The position numbers were made by a program, and so were the translations under genes. Shown here piece by piece: positions 43,741 to 52,702 of a stretch of 64,000 bases of DNA (positions within the stretch are counted from its first letter, which is position 1; each line of letters opens with the position of its first letter). Source of the DNA: Flavobacteriaceae bacterium (lineage in GTDB: Bacteria > Bacteroidota > Bacteroidia > Flavobacteriales > Flavobacteriaceae); assembly GCA_021151665.1 (NCBI GenBank), contig JAGKWW010000036.1:3621-67620 (forward strand), in the 5' to 3' direction. The notes below the pieces were generated by a model. The model worked only from the letters and a program-made list of their open reading frames with translations, searched no databases and was not told where the DNA came from.

Positions 43741-43748
43741 CAAAAGTA
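43741..43748 (-). promoter_or_regulatory. -7 promoter element of prfB
   Basis: The minus strand reads TACTTTTG, a full match, 23 bases before the prfB ATG. It faces the plus-strand element 6 bases away. Confidence 0.55.
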
Positions 43749-43765
43749 AGCTATCCTTTTTCGAT

Positions 43766-44791
43766 ATGGAAATAAATTTAGTCAGCGATACCGTAACGAG
43801 GCCTTCCCACGAAATGCTCCAGCAGATGTTCAGGGCAAAGGTGGGGGACGACGTTTATAAGCAGGATCCCACCGTGATCGAGCTCGAAGAAACGGTAGCC
43901 AACCTTTTTGGTATGGAAGCGGCTTTGTTTTTTCCGTCGGGGACTATGGCCAATCAAACCGCCATCAAGCTGCATACCAATCCGGGAGAGCAGGTCATTT
44001 GCGATAAATGGTCGCACATTTTCCACTACGAAGGGGGGGGCGCGTCTTTTAACAGTGGGGTTTCCTGCTGCCTGGTAGATGGCAACCGCGGAATGATAAA
44101 GGCGGAGCAGGTGCGCGATGCGATTAACCCGCCCGACTTTTACCATAGCCCGCTTTCGAGCCTTGTCAGCATAGAAAACACTACAAACAAAGGCGGAGGT
44201 GCCTGTTACGACCTCGAGGATCTGAAGCAGATACGCGAAGTTTGCAGGTCAAACAACCTCAACTACCACCTGGACGGGGCGCGCCTTTGGAACGCGCTCG
44301 TAGCCAAACGCCAGCACCCGCGGCAGTTTGGCGAGTTATTCGATACCATATCGGTTTGCCTTTCCAAAGGATTGGGAGCACCCGTAGGGTCGCTTTTGGT
44401 AAGTTCTCAGGAGAATATTAAAAAGGCATTACGTATCCGTAAGATATTTGGCGGAGGCATGCGCCAGGCGGGATACCTTGCGGCTGCAGGTCTTTATGCG
44501 CTTCAAAACAACGTAGGCAGGCTGGAGGAAGACCATCGTAGAGCCAAACAGCTGGGCGCGCTTTTAGAGCAGTTGCCGTGGGTACAATCGGTAGAACCGA
44601 TCGAAACCAATATCCTGATTTTTGCCGTAAAACCTCAATATAATGAGGCTGCAGTAATAGAGAAGCTGAAGCAGAAGAACATACACATCAGTACACTTGG
44701 CAAAGGGAAGCTACGTATAGTTACGCATCTCGATTATAAGGAAGTAATGCACACGTATGTAATGGAAACCCTGCAGCGTATCAGCTTCTAA
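43766..44791 (+). CDS. ltaA: Low-specificity L-threonine aldolase-like PLP enzyme
   Basis: This 341-residue fold-type I PLP enzyme splits threonine/allo-threonine into glycine and acetaldehyde. It has the opening SDTVTRPSHEML, GDDVYKQDPTV, the substrate segment FPSGTMANQ, HLDGARLWNA and the Schiff-base lysine in SVCLSKGLGAPVGSLL. The length fits the family. It is divergent from prfB and convergent with the ClC gene, whose stop lies 3 bases away. Confidence 0.92.
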   Translation: MEINLVSDTVTRPSHEMLQQMFRAKVGDDVYKQDPTVIELEETVANLFGMEAALFFPSGTMANQTAIKLHTNPGEQVICDKWSHIFHYEGGGASFNSGVSCCLVDGNRGMIKAEQVRDAINPPDFYHSPLSSLVSIENTTNKGGGACYDLEDLKQIREVCRSNNLNYHLDGARLWNALVAKRQHPRQFGELFDTISVCLSKGLGAPVGSLLVSSQENIKKALRIRKIFGGGMRQAGYLAAAGLYALQNNVGRLEEDHRRAKQLGALLEQLPWVQSVEPIETNILIFAVKPQYNEAAVIEKLKQKNIHISTLGKGKLRIVTHLDYKEVMHTYVMETLQRISF

Positions 44792-44793
44792 CC

Positions 44794-46614
44794 TTATTCT
44801 ATTACCATTTCCCGCAGCTTATCGCGGTACGATTCCAGCACATCGCATTTGTATATAAAGCCGTAATATTTGTTGTCGCGCAATATGGGCAGGTAATCTG
44901 TTTTAGCATATTCAAATTTCTCCATAATCGTTTCTACCGAGTCTTCTACTGATGCTATATATTGCGGAAGCGTCATCATATCGGCAAGGCTGCTGTACTT
45001 GATCTGAAAATTATTAAAGGCGATGTGGCGGATATTATCAAAATCGATCAAGCCAATGAAGCGGTTCTTTTCGTCCACAACAGCAAAATGGTTTTGTTTT
45101 GAAGAGGCGAGAAGGGCCACGACATCTTCTGGTTTTTGCGCGGGGTGCAGGGTTTTGCCATCTGTGCGCACTACTTTCAGGATATCGATTCCCGAAAGGA
45201 TATTGCGGTCTTTGTCGGATGTGTATACATCTCCCTTATCGGCCAGGTGCTTCACGTCCATTGAATGTTTTTCAAATTGCTTGGATACGGCAAAACTGAT
45301 GGACGATACCACCATAAGCGGAACCATCAGGTTGTAGCCTCCTGTAATTTCACCGATAAGGAAGATTGCGGTAAGCGGCGCGTGAAAAAGCCCGCTAAGG
45401 ATCCCTGCCATGCCGACAATGGTAAAATTACCCACAGGAAGGTCTTTCGCAAGGCCTATAAGAACAAAGAACTTCGCGACAAAAAAACCAAGGTAAGAAC
45501 CGACGAAAAGGGAAGGGGCAAAGTTACCGCCATTACCGCCGCTGGCCAGCGTAAGCCCGGTAGCAATAGCTTTTAGCAATATGGTCAGGCCTATAAAAAG
45601 CAACAAGACCCAGCCATTATCCTTTAAAGGCTCCAGCACCGTATTCTCCAGCAACACCTGCGGATTGGCGTTGGATAATACCTTGATGCTCTCATAACCC
45701 TCGCCAAAAAGCGTTGGGAATAAAAATATCATCAGTGCCAGCGGTATCGCGCCATACAATACTTTGATGTAGGGCTTCTTTTTAGAGCGGGCAAAATATT
45801 CTTCCACCTTCCTAAACTTCCGGGCATGATATACCGACACAAAGCCTGCAAGTATGCCAAGCAAAATATAGTAAGGAAGATTATGATAATCAAAGGTCTG
45901 CTGCTGGCGGAAGGATAAAAGCACTTCTTCATTTAATACTACAGCAGATACAATAGCGCCCGTTGCCGCTGAGATCATGATCGGGATGAACGCTGTAATA
46001 GTTACATCGGTAAGAACGACTTCGATAGCAAATAAAACCCCTGCAATCGGTGCATTGAACGCCGCACCAATACCCGCAGCCACACCGCACGCCAGCAGAA
46101 GGATACGATCTTTTTGCGAAAGCTTATACTTCTGTGCAAAATTGGAACCAAATGCCGCACCTGTGATCGTAATGGGCGACTCAAGTCCCGCCGAACCGCC
46201 AAGCCCTACCGTGAGCGAACTTGTAATGATCTGGGCATACATCTGGGCACGTGGCATGATTCCGCCTTTTTTGGCTACCGCGTATAGAATACGGGAGCTG
46301 CCTTTTTCGATATGCCCGTGCAGCACCCGGCGGATAACAAGCACAGTAAGCAGTATGCCGATAATAGGGAGTATACTGTTGATGTAGGGAAGCTTCAGGT
46401 AGCCGTTGATATAATTAGCTAAGAGGAACACATTGTGGGCAAAAGCCTTAAGCACAATTACGGCAAAGGCTGTGGATATTCCTACCAGTACGCACGACAG
46501 GTAAATAAAATGCCTTTCGGAAAGGAGGCTTTTGCAGAGAAAGAGCAGGGCTTCAAATCCGCGCATAAAATTGCGGATATACAATCGTATTCTGGAAGTT
46601 TTTTTTCCGGGCAT
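44794..46614 (-). CDS. ClC family chloride channel/antiporter with CBS domains
   Basis: This 606-residue protein has an N-terminal ClC membrane domain and two C-terminal CBS domains (~470-600). The gating glutamate is present (E145 in GSAGLESPI). In the segment FNAPIAGVLFAIEVV, aligned with E. coli ClC-ec1, E198 matches Glu202 and Val199 matches the internal proton Glu203. A valine there is typical of channels or uncoupled transporters, so strict 2Cl-/H+ exchange is doubtful. The ATG at 46614 gives a short charged leader before the first helix. Confidence 0.9.
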   Translation of the reverse strand: MPGKKTSRIRLYIRNFMRGFEALLFLCKSLLSERHFIYLSCVLVGISTAFAVIVLKAFAHNVFLLANYINGYLKLPYINSILPIIGILLTVLVIRRVLHGHIEKGSSRILYAVAKKGGIMPRAQMYAQIITSSLTVGLGGSAGLESPITITGAAFGSNFAQKYKLSQKDRILLLACGVAAGIGAAFNAPIAGVLFAIEVVLTDVTITAFIPIMISAATGAIVSAVVLNEEVLLSFRQQQTFDYHNLPYYILLGILAGFVSVYHARKFRKVEEYFARSKKKPYIKVLYGAIPLALMIFLFPTLFGEGYESIKVLSNANPQVLLENTVLEPLKDNGWVLLLFIGLTILLKAIATGLTLASGGNGGNFAPSLFVGSYLGFFVAKFFVLIGLAKDLPVGNFTIVGMAGILSGLFHAPLTAIFLIGEITGGYNLMVPLMVVSSISFAVSKQFEKHSMDVKHLADKGDVYTSDKDRNILSGIDILKVVRTDGKTLHPAQKPEDVVALLASSKQNHFAVVDEKNRFIGLIDFDNIRHIAFNNFQIKYSSLADMMTLPQYIASVEDSVETIMEKFEYAKTDYLPILRDNKYYGFIYKCDVLESYRDKLREMVIE

Positions 46615-46673
46615 TGATGGGTTAATAAGCTTTAATTGCTAAGGTAGTCCATTTGTACGGTAAATGAAAGTGC

Positions 46674-47339
46674 TCACAGGTTTTTTAAGGCTTCACGTTC
46701 GCTGAGCGGCGACAGGCCGGCCATTTTTACAAAGGATTTTACGGCTTCCGGATTGGTCTTTGCATATTCACGAAGCGCCCACCCAATGGCCTTTCGGATA
46801 AAGAATTCTTTGCTTCCTTTATGCTTGTCGCATTCGCGGAAGAGAAGCGCTGCATTGGTATCCTTTTTGTAACCAAGCTGAAAAAGTATCCCCGTCCGGT
46901 TGAGCCACATATTTTCGGAAGAAGAAAATTTTTCAATTACTTTTTCCCGCATTTCAGTAAATTGTTTCAGGTAACCGCCCACAAGATATTTCGCTATCAC
47001 GTCTACGGTGTCCCACCAGGAGTTCGTTATAATCATCTTCTCAAAAAGAGAAATGTCACCCTTATCAAAACCTTTTTTTGTGGCCTCGATAAATACTTCT
47101 ACCGCGCAGTAATGATATTCCCGCTGTGGCAATGCCCAAAGTTCCTGCGAAATTGCCCGCGCATGTTGAGATATTTCGCCTTTGTGTCTTTTTAAAAGCT
47201 CTCTGAATACCGTACGCCGTTCGGTTGTCTTTATTCCGAGAAAAGGAAACCGGTTTTTCATGTAGGCTTCCATAGGCCCGGCGTTTTGCGGTAGCGCCAG
47301 TGCCTCAAAGGCTTCTGTAAGGTCGTGTATAAAATCCAT
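46674..47339 (-). CDS. DNA alkylation repair protein (AlkD family)
   Basis: This 221-residue HEAT-like-repeat protein matches the AlkD family of alkyl-base glycosylases (MKNRFPFLGIKTTERRTVFREL; LPQREYHYCAVEVFIE; ITNSWWDTVDVIAKYLVGGY; FFIRKAIGWALREYAKTNPE). It lies 3 bases downstream of the gamma-glutamyltransferase gene, at the end of a three-gene operon. There is no adaptive-response regulator nearby. Confidence 0.9.
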   Translation of the reverse strand: MDFIHDLTEAFEALALPQNAGPMEAYMKNRFPFLGIKTTERRTVFRELLKRHKGEISQHARAISQELWALPQREYHYCAVEVFIEATKKGFDKGDISLFEKMIITNSWWDTVDVIAKYLVGGYLKQFTEMREKVIEKFSSSENMWLNRTGILFQLGYKKDTNAALLFRECDKHKGSKEFFIRKAIGWALREYAKTNPEAVKSFVKMAGLSPLSEREALKNL

Positions 47340-47342
47340 AGC

Positions 47343-49010
47343 TTAAAATCCTGCTGCGGCGTCGTCACCGCGATGATCGGCGCCGCCCTCAAGCGTACCG
47401 TCGGGCAGTACCCTTATGGCATCGACCTTACCAAGCACCGGCAGGTTAGTTTCGTTGATCGTGTATCCTTTTTTGCGCAATTGCTCCAATGTCAGCGGGT
47501 CAAACTTTCCCGGCTCAAAAAACACCTCATCCGGCAGCCATTGGTGATGAAAGCGCGGCGCATCTACAGCCTGTTGCATATCCATACCAAACTCGGCTAC
47601 GTTTAGAATCGTTTGCAAAACAGAAGTAATGATAGTCGAGCCGCCCGGCGTACCCAGCACCATTAACAGCTTCCCGTCTTTTTCAACTATCGTAGGCGTC
47701 ATGGAACTCAGCATCCTTTTGCCCGGCGCAATGGCATTGGCTTTCGTGCCCACCAGCCCGAACATATTGGGCGTTCCCGGCTTTGCACTGAAATCGTCCA
47801 TTTCGTTGTTCAGGAAAAAGCCCAACTCATCTATATACATCTTGTTTCCGAAGCCGTCATTGAGCGTAGTAGTTACAGCAACAGCATTCCCGTCGGCATC
47901 GACAATTGAATAATGGGTTGTCTCCATGCTTTCGCTGAATTGTATTTCGCCATGCTTTATGGCTGAAGAGGGCGTTGCCTTATCCAATGAAAAGCTGGCC
48001 ATCCGGCCTTTCAGGTATGCGGGCGATAGAAGTTTTTCCATCGGAATTTTTACAAAGTCAGGGTCACCCAGGAAATGATTCCGGTCGGCGTAAGCGCGGC
48101 GTTCCGCCTCCACCAATACCTGAATGGTTTGAAGGCTGTTGTGTCCGTATTGTTTCAGGTTATAAGGCTCAATCATTTTGAGTATTTGCGCCAGGCAGAT
48201 ACCTCCGCTGCTCGGCGGCGCCATCGAGATAATCTTCATGCCCCGGAAAGTGAATGTGACGGGCTTTCGCCAAACCGCTTTATATTGATCCAGGTCTTTA
48301 AGGGTAATGATCCCTCCTTTTGCCGAAAGGTACGTTACCAAAGCGTTCGCTGTAGTCCCTTTGTAAAACTCGTCCCGCCCGTTCTTCATAATACGGCGCA
48401 ACGTGGCCGAAAGCGCCGGGTATTTTATCGTATCACCTTTTTTACAGGGATAGGCAAGCACTGTGTTAGAACCATTGGCAGCAATGATGGCATCACGGTA
48501 ATAAGAAAGCCGCGCTTCCTCTTTTTCGGTAACAATTACACCACGTTCTGCGAGGGCAATTACCGGAGTGATGATATCTTTAATGGGCAGCTTTCCAAAT
48601 TTCCGGTGAGCTTCAAAGATACCCGCTATAGTCCCGGGCACGCCTACCGCTTTTGCACTTTTGGTGCTCATCCCCGCAATTACATTACCATCAGCATCAC
48701 GAAACATATCTTCCTTCGCGGCAAGTGGCGCTTTCTCCCTGTAATCCAGCGAACCGGTAGCACCGTCTGCCAACCGGTATACCATAAACCCGCCTCCGCC
48801 AAGGTTCCCGGCAAAAGGGTAGGCTACAGCAAGCGCAAGTTCGGTAGCGGCCATGGCATCAAAAGCGTTACCGCCCTTTTTCAGGATTGCGCTACCAATT
48901 TCCGACGCCTCACTACGCGCTGAAACTACCATAGCTTTCTTTGCTACGAATGGTTGCTGCGCATAACTGATTCCGGATAGCAACAATAAAAACAAAGCCC
49001 TGTTTTTCAT
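47343..49010 (-). CDS. ggt: Gamma-glutamyltransferase, exported
   Basis: This 555-residue proenzyme has a signal peptide (MKNRALFLLLLSGISYAQ) and the nucleophile threonine region METTHYSIVDADGNAVAVTTTLN, where it would autocleave into large and small subunits. It also has NLGGGGFMVYR and the C-terminal GTPGGSTIITSVLQ. It would degrade glutathione or other gamma-glutamyl compounds in the periplasm. It overlaps the upstream gene by 4 bases (ATGA). Confidence 0.92.
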   Translation of the reverse strand: MKNRALFLLLLSGISYAQQPFVAKKAMVVSARSEASEIGSAILKKGGNAFDAMAATELALAVAYPFAGNLGGGGFMVYRLADGATGSLDYREKAPLAAKEDMFRDADGNVIAGMSTKSAKAVGVPGTIAGIFEAHRKFGKLPIKDIITPVIALAERGVIVTEKEEARLSYYRDAIIAANGSNTVLAYPCKKGDTIKYPALSATLRRIMKNGRDEFYKGTTANALVTYLSAKGGIITLKDLDQYKAVWRKPVTFTFRGMKIISMAPPSSGGICLAQILKMIEPYNLKQYGHNSLQTIQVLVEAERRAYADRNHFLGDPDFVKIPMEKLLSPAYLKGRMASFSLDKATPSSAIKHGEIQFSESMETTHYSIVDADGNAVAVTTTLNDGFGNKMYIDELGFFLNNEMDDFSAKPGTPNMFGLVGTKANAIAPGKRMLSSMTPTIVEKDGKLLMVLGTPGGSTIITSVLQTILNVAEFGMDMQQAVDAPRFHHQWLPDEVFFEPGKFDPLTLEQLRKKGYTINETNLPVLGKVDAIRVLPDGTLEGGADHRGDDAAAGF

Positions 49011-49591
49011 AGTTCCATGTATTTTTCTTTGGCAAAAGATTGTACCGCTTCAAAGAAGATGCGGAAATCTGATTCGAACTCATCGTAAAATTCGGTTAGT
49101 TCCTCAATAGCAGTAGCCATGCCCGATTTGTTCCCTGTGCGGCGGTCGATCTGTTTCAGGGTACGCGCAATCCCGTCAAGGTGCGCGTTGCCTGCCAGCC
49201 AGTTGTCGCGAATCATATAAGGGACGATCTGTTTTGTCTGCTCCGCCAACAGCGAAAAGTTGGCGTTTAGCAGTTCGTAGAAATTGGCAGCAAATGTTTC
49301 CAGGGGTTCCAGGTGGTAGTCTTTCCAATTCCTTGCGAGGAAATGATCATAATACACATCGGCTATCACGCCGGCGTAATGATGGTAACGCGCATGCAGC
49401 CTTTTGGTAGTTTGCCGGAAAACCGGGTGTGCATCGGTAAAGCTGTCTATAGCACGGTGCAGCATAATGCCCTTCTGAATGCCATAAGGGAAGCTTTCGG
49501 GTTTGCGCCCATGAATGCTATCGGCCATAAAGTTGCCTATCTTTACCATATCATCATCGCCGGAGAGGTATATGTGCGCCAGGAAGTTCAT
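49007..49591 (-). CDS. Acyl carrier protein phosphodiesterase (AcpH-like)
   Basis: This 194-residue protein matches the ACP phosphodiesterase family, an HD-like fold that removes phosphopantetheine from ACP: MNFLAHIYLSGDDDMVKIGNFMADSI, LHRAIDSFTDAHPVFRQTTKRL, RYHHYAGVIADVYYDHFLARNW. The ATG at 49591 is chosen over an upstream in-frame ATG because it begins the conserved MNFLAH. It is the first gene of the operon with ggt and alkD. Confidence 0.88.
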   Translation of the reverse strand: MNFLAHIYLSGDDDMVKIGNFMADSIHGRKPESFPYGIQKGIMLHRAIDSFTDAHPVFRQTTKRLHARYHHYAGVIADVYYDHFLARNWKDYHLEPLETFAANFYELLNANFSLLAEQTKQIVPYMIRDNWLAGNAHLDGIARTLKQIDRRTGNKSGMATAIEELTEFYDEFESDFRIFFEAVQSFAKEKYMEL

Positions 49592-49633
49592 AGCCCAATA
49601 TAGCATAAACTTTTTTAGCCGGAAAGTTCAGCG

Positions 49634-49669
49634 CAAAAAAAAATCCTCCTTGGGGGTTGGAGGATTTTT
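49634..49669. terminator. Orphan terminator-like hairpin between divergent genes
   Basis: AAAAATCCTCC / GGAGGATTTTT pair around a 9-base loop, so both strands show a hairpin and T run. No annotated gene ends here on either strand, because both neighbours start from this region. Confidence 0.6.
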
Positions 49670-49858
49670 CCGAAAGTTGATTAGCATTTTTCTTAGTGGT
49701 AAACTGCAAAATTTATATTCCAAAGGTCTGCAAATGGCTGATATCGCACAATCCGTATTAATACAGAATTTTTATTACGGAAAATACCGAAGTACACATA
49801 GGGCAATTTTTGTTAAAAAAATTAGCCGTTTAGTAATCTTCAAAACAGCAGAGAGAAG

Positions 49859-49866
49859 TATCTTTG
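49859..49866 (+). promoter_or_regulatory. -7 promoter element of glmM
   Basis: TATCTTTG is a full match to TAnnTTTG, 23 bases before the ATG. Confidence 0.55.
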
Positions 49867-49888
49867 CTTACCAAAAATCACTATTCTA

Positions 49889-51280
49889 ATGACACTAATC
49901 AAATCGATATCAGGGATAAGGGGAACCATTGGCGGCAAAACCGGCGATAACCTGACACCTGTGGATGCTGTAAAATTTGCATCGGCATACGGCACATGGC
50001 TTAAGGGCCACGCAAAAAAAGATAAGTTAACTGTAGTAATAGGGCGTGATGCGCGTATCTCGGGCCCGATGATACACAACTTTGTAGTAAACACCCTTAT
50101 TGGCCTGGGAATCGATGTTATCGATCTTGACCTTTCTACAACGCCAACGGTAGAGGTGGCGGTTCCTTTAGAAAAAGCCGATGGCGGTATTATTCTTACC
50201 GCAAGCCATAACCCAAAGCAATGGAACGCGCTGAAGCTACTGAATGAAAAAGGGGAATTTCTTAGCGGGGCAGACGGAGCCAAAATCTTAGAGATAGCTG
50301 AAAGTGAAGCCTTTGATTTTGCCGATGTTGATAATTTAGGTACAATTATCCGCAACGATGCGTACATGGATATTCACATCGATGAGGTGCTTAACCTTCC
50401 GCTTGTAGATGCCGAAGCTGTAAAGGCTGCAGGCTTTAAGGTGGTTGTAGATGGCGTGAACTCTTCGGGAGGAATCATTATACCGAAGCTCCTTGAGCAG
50501 ATGGGCGTAGAGACGATCAAGCTGTATTGCGAACCAAACGGGCACTTCCCGCACAACCCCGAACCATTGAAGGAGCACCTTGGCGACATCTGTAAAATGG
50601 TGGTAGACGAAAAGGCGCATTTTGGTATCGTTGTCGATCCGGATGTAGACCGCCTTGCATTCATTTCTGATGACGGTGAAATGTTTGGTGAAGAATATAC
50701 ATTGGTGGCATGCGCCGATTATGTTCTGTCCCAAACGCCCGGCAATACGGTAAGCAACATGTCGTCTTCGCGCGCGCTGAGTGATATTACCAAAAAGCAC
50801 AACGGCAACTACGAAGCCAGCGCTGTAGGCGAAGTAAATGTGGTAGAGCTGATGAAGAAGAACAATGCTATCATTGGCGGCGAAGGTAATGGCGGCATTA
50901 TTTACCCTGAGCTTCACTACGGACGTGATTCGCTTGTTGGGGTGGCATTATTCCTTACCTACCTTGCCAAGAATAACGTGAAGTCGGTAGCGGAGTTGCG
51001 TGCATCGTACCCACAATATTATATGAGTAAGAACAAGATTGAGCTCACGCCGCAAATTGATGTGGATGCTATACTGGAAGGGATGGCCGCTAAGTACAAG
51101 GATGAGCGTATCTCGACAATAGATGGCGTAAAGATTGACTTTGCCGAAGAATGGGTGCACTTGCGCAAGTCGAATACGGAGCCTATTATCCGCATTTATA
51201 CGGAAGCACAAACCCAGGATAAAGCAGATGCACTGGCTGAGCGTATCATTAAAGAAATTAAAGAAGTAGCAGGAATATAA
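49889..51280 (+). CDS. glmM: Phosphoglucosamine mutase / phosphohexomutase
   Basis: This 463-residue alpha-D-phosphohexomutase has the phosphoserine loop TASHNPKQWNALKLLN, the metal-binding DPDVDRLAF, the sugar loop GEGNGGIIYPELHYGRDS and the phosphate-binding RKSNTEPIIRIYTEA. The family includes GlmM and PGM/PMM; GlmM (glucosamine-6-P to glucosamine-1-P for peptidoglycan) is the best guess for a Flavobacteriaceae single copy. A bidirectional terminator follows. Confidence 0.88.
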   Translation: MTLIKSISGIRGTIGGKTGDNLTPVDAVKFASAYGTWLKGHAKKDKLTVVIGRDARISGPMIHNFVVNTLIGLGIDVIDLDLSTTPTVEVAVPLEKADGGIILTASHNPKQWNALKLLNEKGEFLSGADGAKILEIAESEAFDFADVDNLGTIIRNDAYMDIHIDEVLNLPLVDAEAVKAAGFKVVVDGVNSSGGIIIPKLLEQMGVETIKLYCEPNGHFPHNPEPLKEHLGDICKMVVDEKAHFGIVVDPDVDRLAFISDDGEMFGEEYTLVACADYVLSQTPGNTVSNMSSSRALSDITKKHNGNYEASAVGEVNVVELMKKNNAIIGGEGNGGIIYPELHYGRDSLVGVALFLTYLAKNNVKSVAELRASYPQYYMSKNKIELTPQIDVDAILEGMAAKYKDERISTIDGVKIDFAEEWVHLRKSNTEPIIRIYTEAQTQDKADALAERIIKEIKEVAGI

Positions 51281-51301
51281 GTTACTGCTTTGTGATATAA
51301 T

Positions 51302-51333
51302 TTAACCGCGCTTACAGGCGCGGTTATTTTTTT
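51302..51333. terminator. Bidirectional terminator between glmM and ydcF-like gene
   Basis: AACCGCGC / GCGCGGTT pair around a six-base loop, followed by ATTTTTTT on the plus strand. It overlaps the 3' end of the convergent gene. Confidence 0.8.
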
Positions 51334-52058
51334 ATCCACCGGTAATAGGCAATACCAACATACTCGTGCAGGACGCGCTCAGAGCATGCCAGCTTATAAG
51401 ACGATGGCCACCAGTTGTACAGCATCGAATTCGGGTCGCGCTTAAAAAGGAAGTCAGCGGGTGCAGGGATAGGCTCAAGCCCATTACGCCGGAAAATCTC
51501 TACCGCCCGAGGCATGTGGGACGCACTCGTTACGAGGATGAACCGTTTTTGGGTGCCAAACCTCCGTTTATATTCTTTTGCTTCTTCCCAGGTGGTAGAG
51601 GGTTTTGTCATCATGAGCGTGTCATTTCGGCTCACTCCCAGCGAGACTGCTGCCTCAGCGAGCATTCTTGCCTGAGCAAATGCGCCGTCGCCCGCATAAC
51701 CGCTGGTAATCAGCTTCCGTCCGGGTGAGAGATTGGTTTGCCGTATTCCCTCAGAGAGGCGCGAAACGGCGGCCGGCGTTAGCCTGTGCAAGGGTGAAAC
51801 CGTAGTGTCGGCAACATGCCCTCCGCCCAGTACCAATACCGGCAGTGAAGAATCTGCATCGGGCTGATGCACAGCGTATTGCTGCTCCAGCATCCGGCCA
51901 AGCAGTACTGGAAGCGGGCTTACCGTGAAAATAAAAAGTACGGTTATGGCGGTTACCGACAGGTTGCGTGACACTTTTTTCCTCTTGAATTTATAGAAAA
52001 TTGCGGCGCAAAACAGCAGTATCCAGAAGAGATTGAGGGGGCTTAGTAAGAAATCCAT
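51324..52058 (-). CDS. YdcF-like (DUF218/SanA-type) membrane protein
   Basis: This 244-residue protein has an N-terminal membrane segment, a second one (~35-60, LSVTAITVLFIFTVSPLPVLLG) and a DUF218 domain (VLVLGGGHVADT; KLITSGYAGDGAFAQARMLAEAAVSLGV; TWEEAKEYKRRFGTQKRFILVTSASHMPRAVEIF). The family acts in the cell envelope, and homologues are linked to peptidoglycan/lipid carrier metabolism, but the reaction is not established. The ATG at 52058 follows a -7 box 19 bases away. Confidence 0.85.
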   Translation of the reverse strand: MDFLLSPLNLFWILLFCAAIFYKFKRKKVSRNLSVTAITVLFIFTVSPLPVLLGRMLEQQYAVHQPDADSSLPVLVLGGGHVADTTVSPLHRLTPAAVSRLSEGIRQTNLSPGRKLITSGYAGDGAFAQARMLAEAAVSLGVSRNDTLMMTKPSTTWEEAKEYKRRFGTQKRFILVTSASHMPRAVEIFRRNGLEPIPAPADFLFKRDPNSMLYNWWPSSYKLACSERVLHEYVGIAYYRWIKK

Positions 52059-52076
52059 TAGTAAGGGTTTGGCACA

Positions 52077-52084
52077 CAAATATA
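52077..52084 (-). promoter_or_regulatory. -7 promoter element of the ydcF-like gene
   Basis: The minus strand reads TATATTTG, a full match. Confidence 0.55.
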
Positions 52085-52126
52085 TGTAAAATGAGGTGCT
52101 GTTATCCCGCTATTGCGAACACTCAT

Positions 52127-52134
52127 TATATTTG
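52127..52134 (+). promoter_or_regulatory. -7 promoter element of rlmH
   Basis: TATATTTG is a full match, 16 bases before the rlmH start. Confidence 0.55.
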
Positions 52135-52149
52135 TGTAATATTTAAAGT

Positions 52150-52623
52150 ATGAACATCAGGTTGATTGCCATTGGAAAAACCGACAGCAAAGCGCTCGAA
52201 CAGCTTACGGAAGATTACCGCAAGCGGCTGTCGCATTACGTAAAATTTGACATCGAGATAATTCCCGATATAAAGAACGTAAAAAACCTGAGCGAGGCGC
52301 AGCAAAAGGAAAAGGAAGGCGATCAGATTTTGTCACGGCTTTCGGCGACCGACCAGCTGATATTGCTCGATGAGAACGGCAAGACCTTCACCAGCGTCGG
52401 CTTTTCGGAAGAGTTGCAAAAGAAGATGAACTCCGGCGTAAAGACACTGGTCTACGTTATCGGCGGGCCTTATGGCTTTTCCGACGCAGTTTACGCGAAA
52501 GCTCAGGGAAAGGTCTCGCTGTCGGCCATGACATTTTCGCACCAGATGGTACGGCTTTTCTTTACCGAACAGCTGTACAGGGCGTTTACGATCTTAAGAA
52601 ACGAGCCGTATCACCACCAATAA
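52150..52623 (+). CDS. rlmH: 23S rRNA (pseudouridine-1915-N3) methyltransferase RlmH
   Basis: This 157-residue SPOUT-class enzyme methylates pseudouridine 1915 of 23S rRNA. It has the opening MNIRLIAIGKTDS, LLDENGKTFTSVGFSE, the knot-region VIGGPYGFSDAVYAKA, LSAMTFSHQMVRLFFTEQLYRAF and the C-terminal PYHHQ. The length is standard. It has its own promoter and ends in an inverted repeat shared with folP. Confidence 0.95.
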   Translation: MNIRLIAIGKTDSKALEQLTEDYRKRLSHYVKFDIEIIPDIKNVKNLSEAQQKEKEGDQILSRLSATDQLILLDENGKTFTSVGFSEELQKKMNSGVKTLVYVIGGPYGFSDAVYAKAQGKVSLSAMTFSHQMVRLFFTEQLYRAFTILRNEPYHHQ

Positions 52624-52638
52624 ATTTGAAAATGTAAC

Positions 52639-52702
52639 AATTTGAAAATTTGAAAATTTGAGCTGCGACCAACAGCTTCAAATCTTCAAATCTTCAAATT
52701 TT
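52639..52702. repeat. Inverted repeat of TTTGAAAA/TTCAAATC units between rlmH and folP
   Basis: The left arm holds three AATTTGAA-type units ending in GAGCTG. The right arm starts CAGCTTCAAATC and holds three matching units. A 7-base spacer separates them. The repeat overlaps the end of folP and encodes its last residues (KFEDLKI). It could serve as a bidirectional terminator for the convergent genes. Confidence 0.7.
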
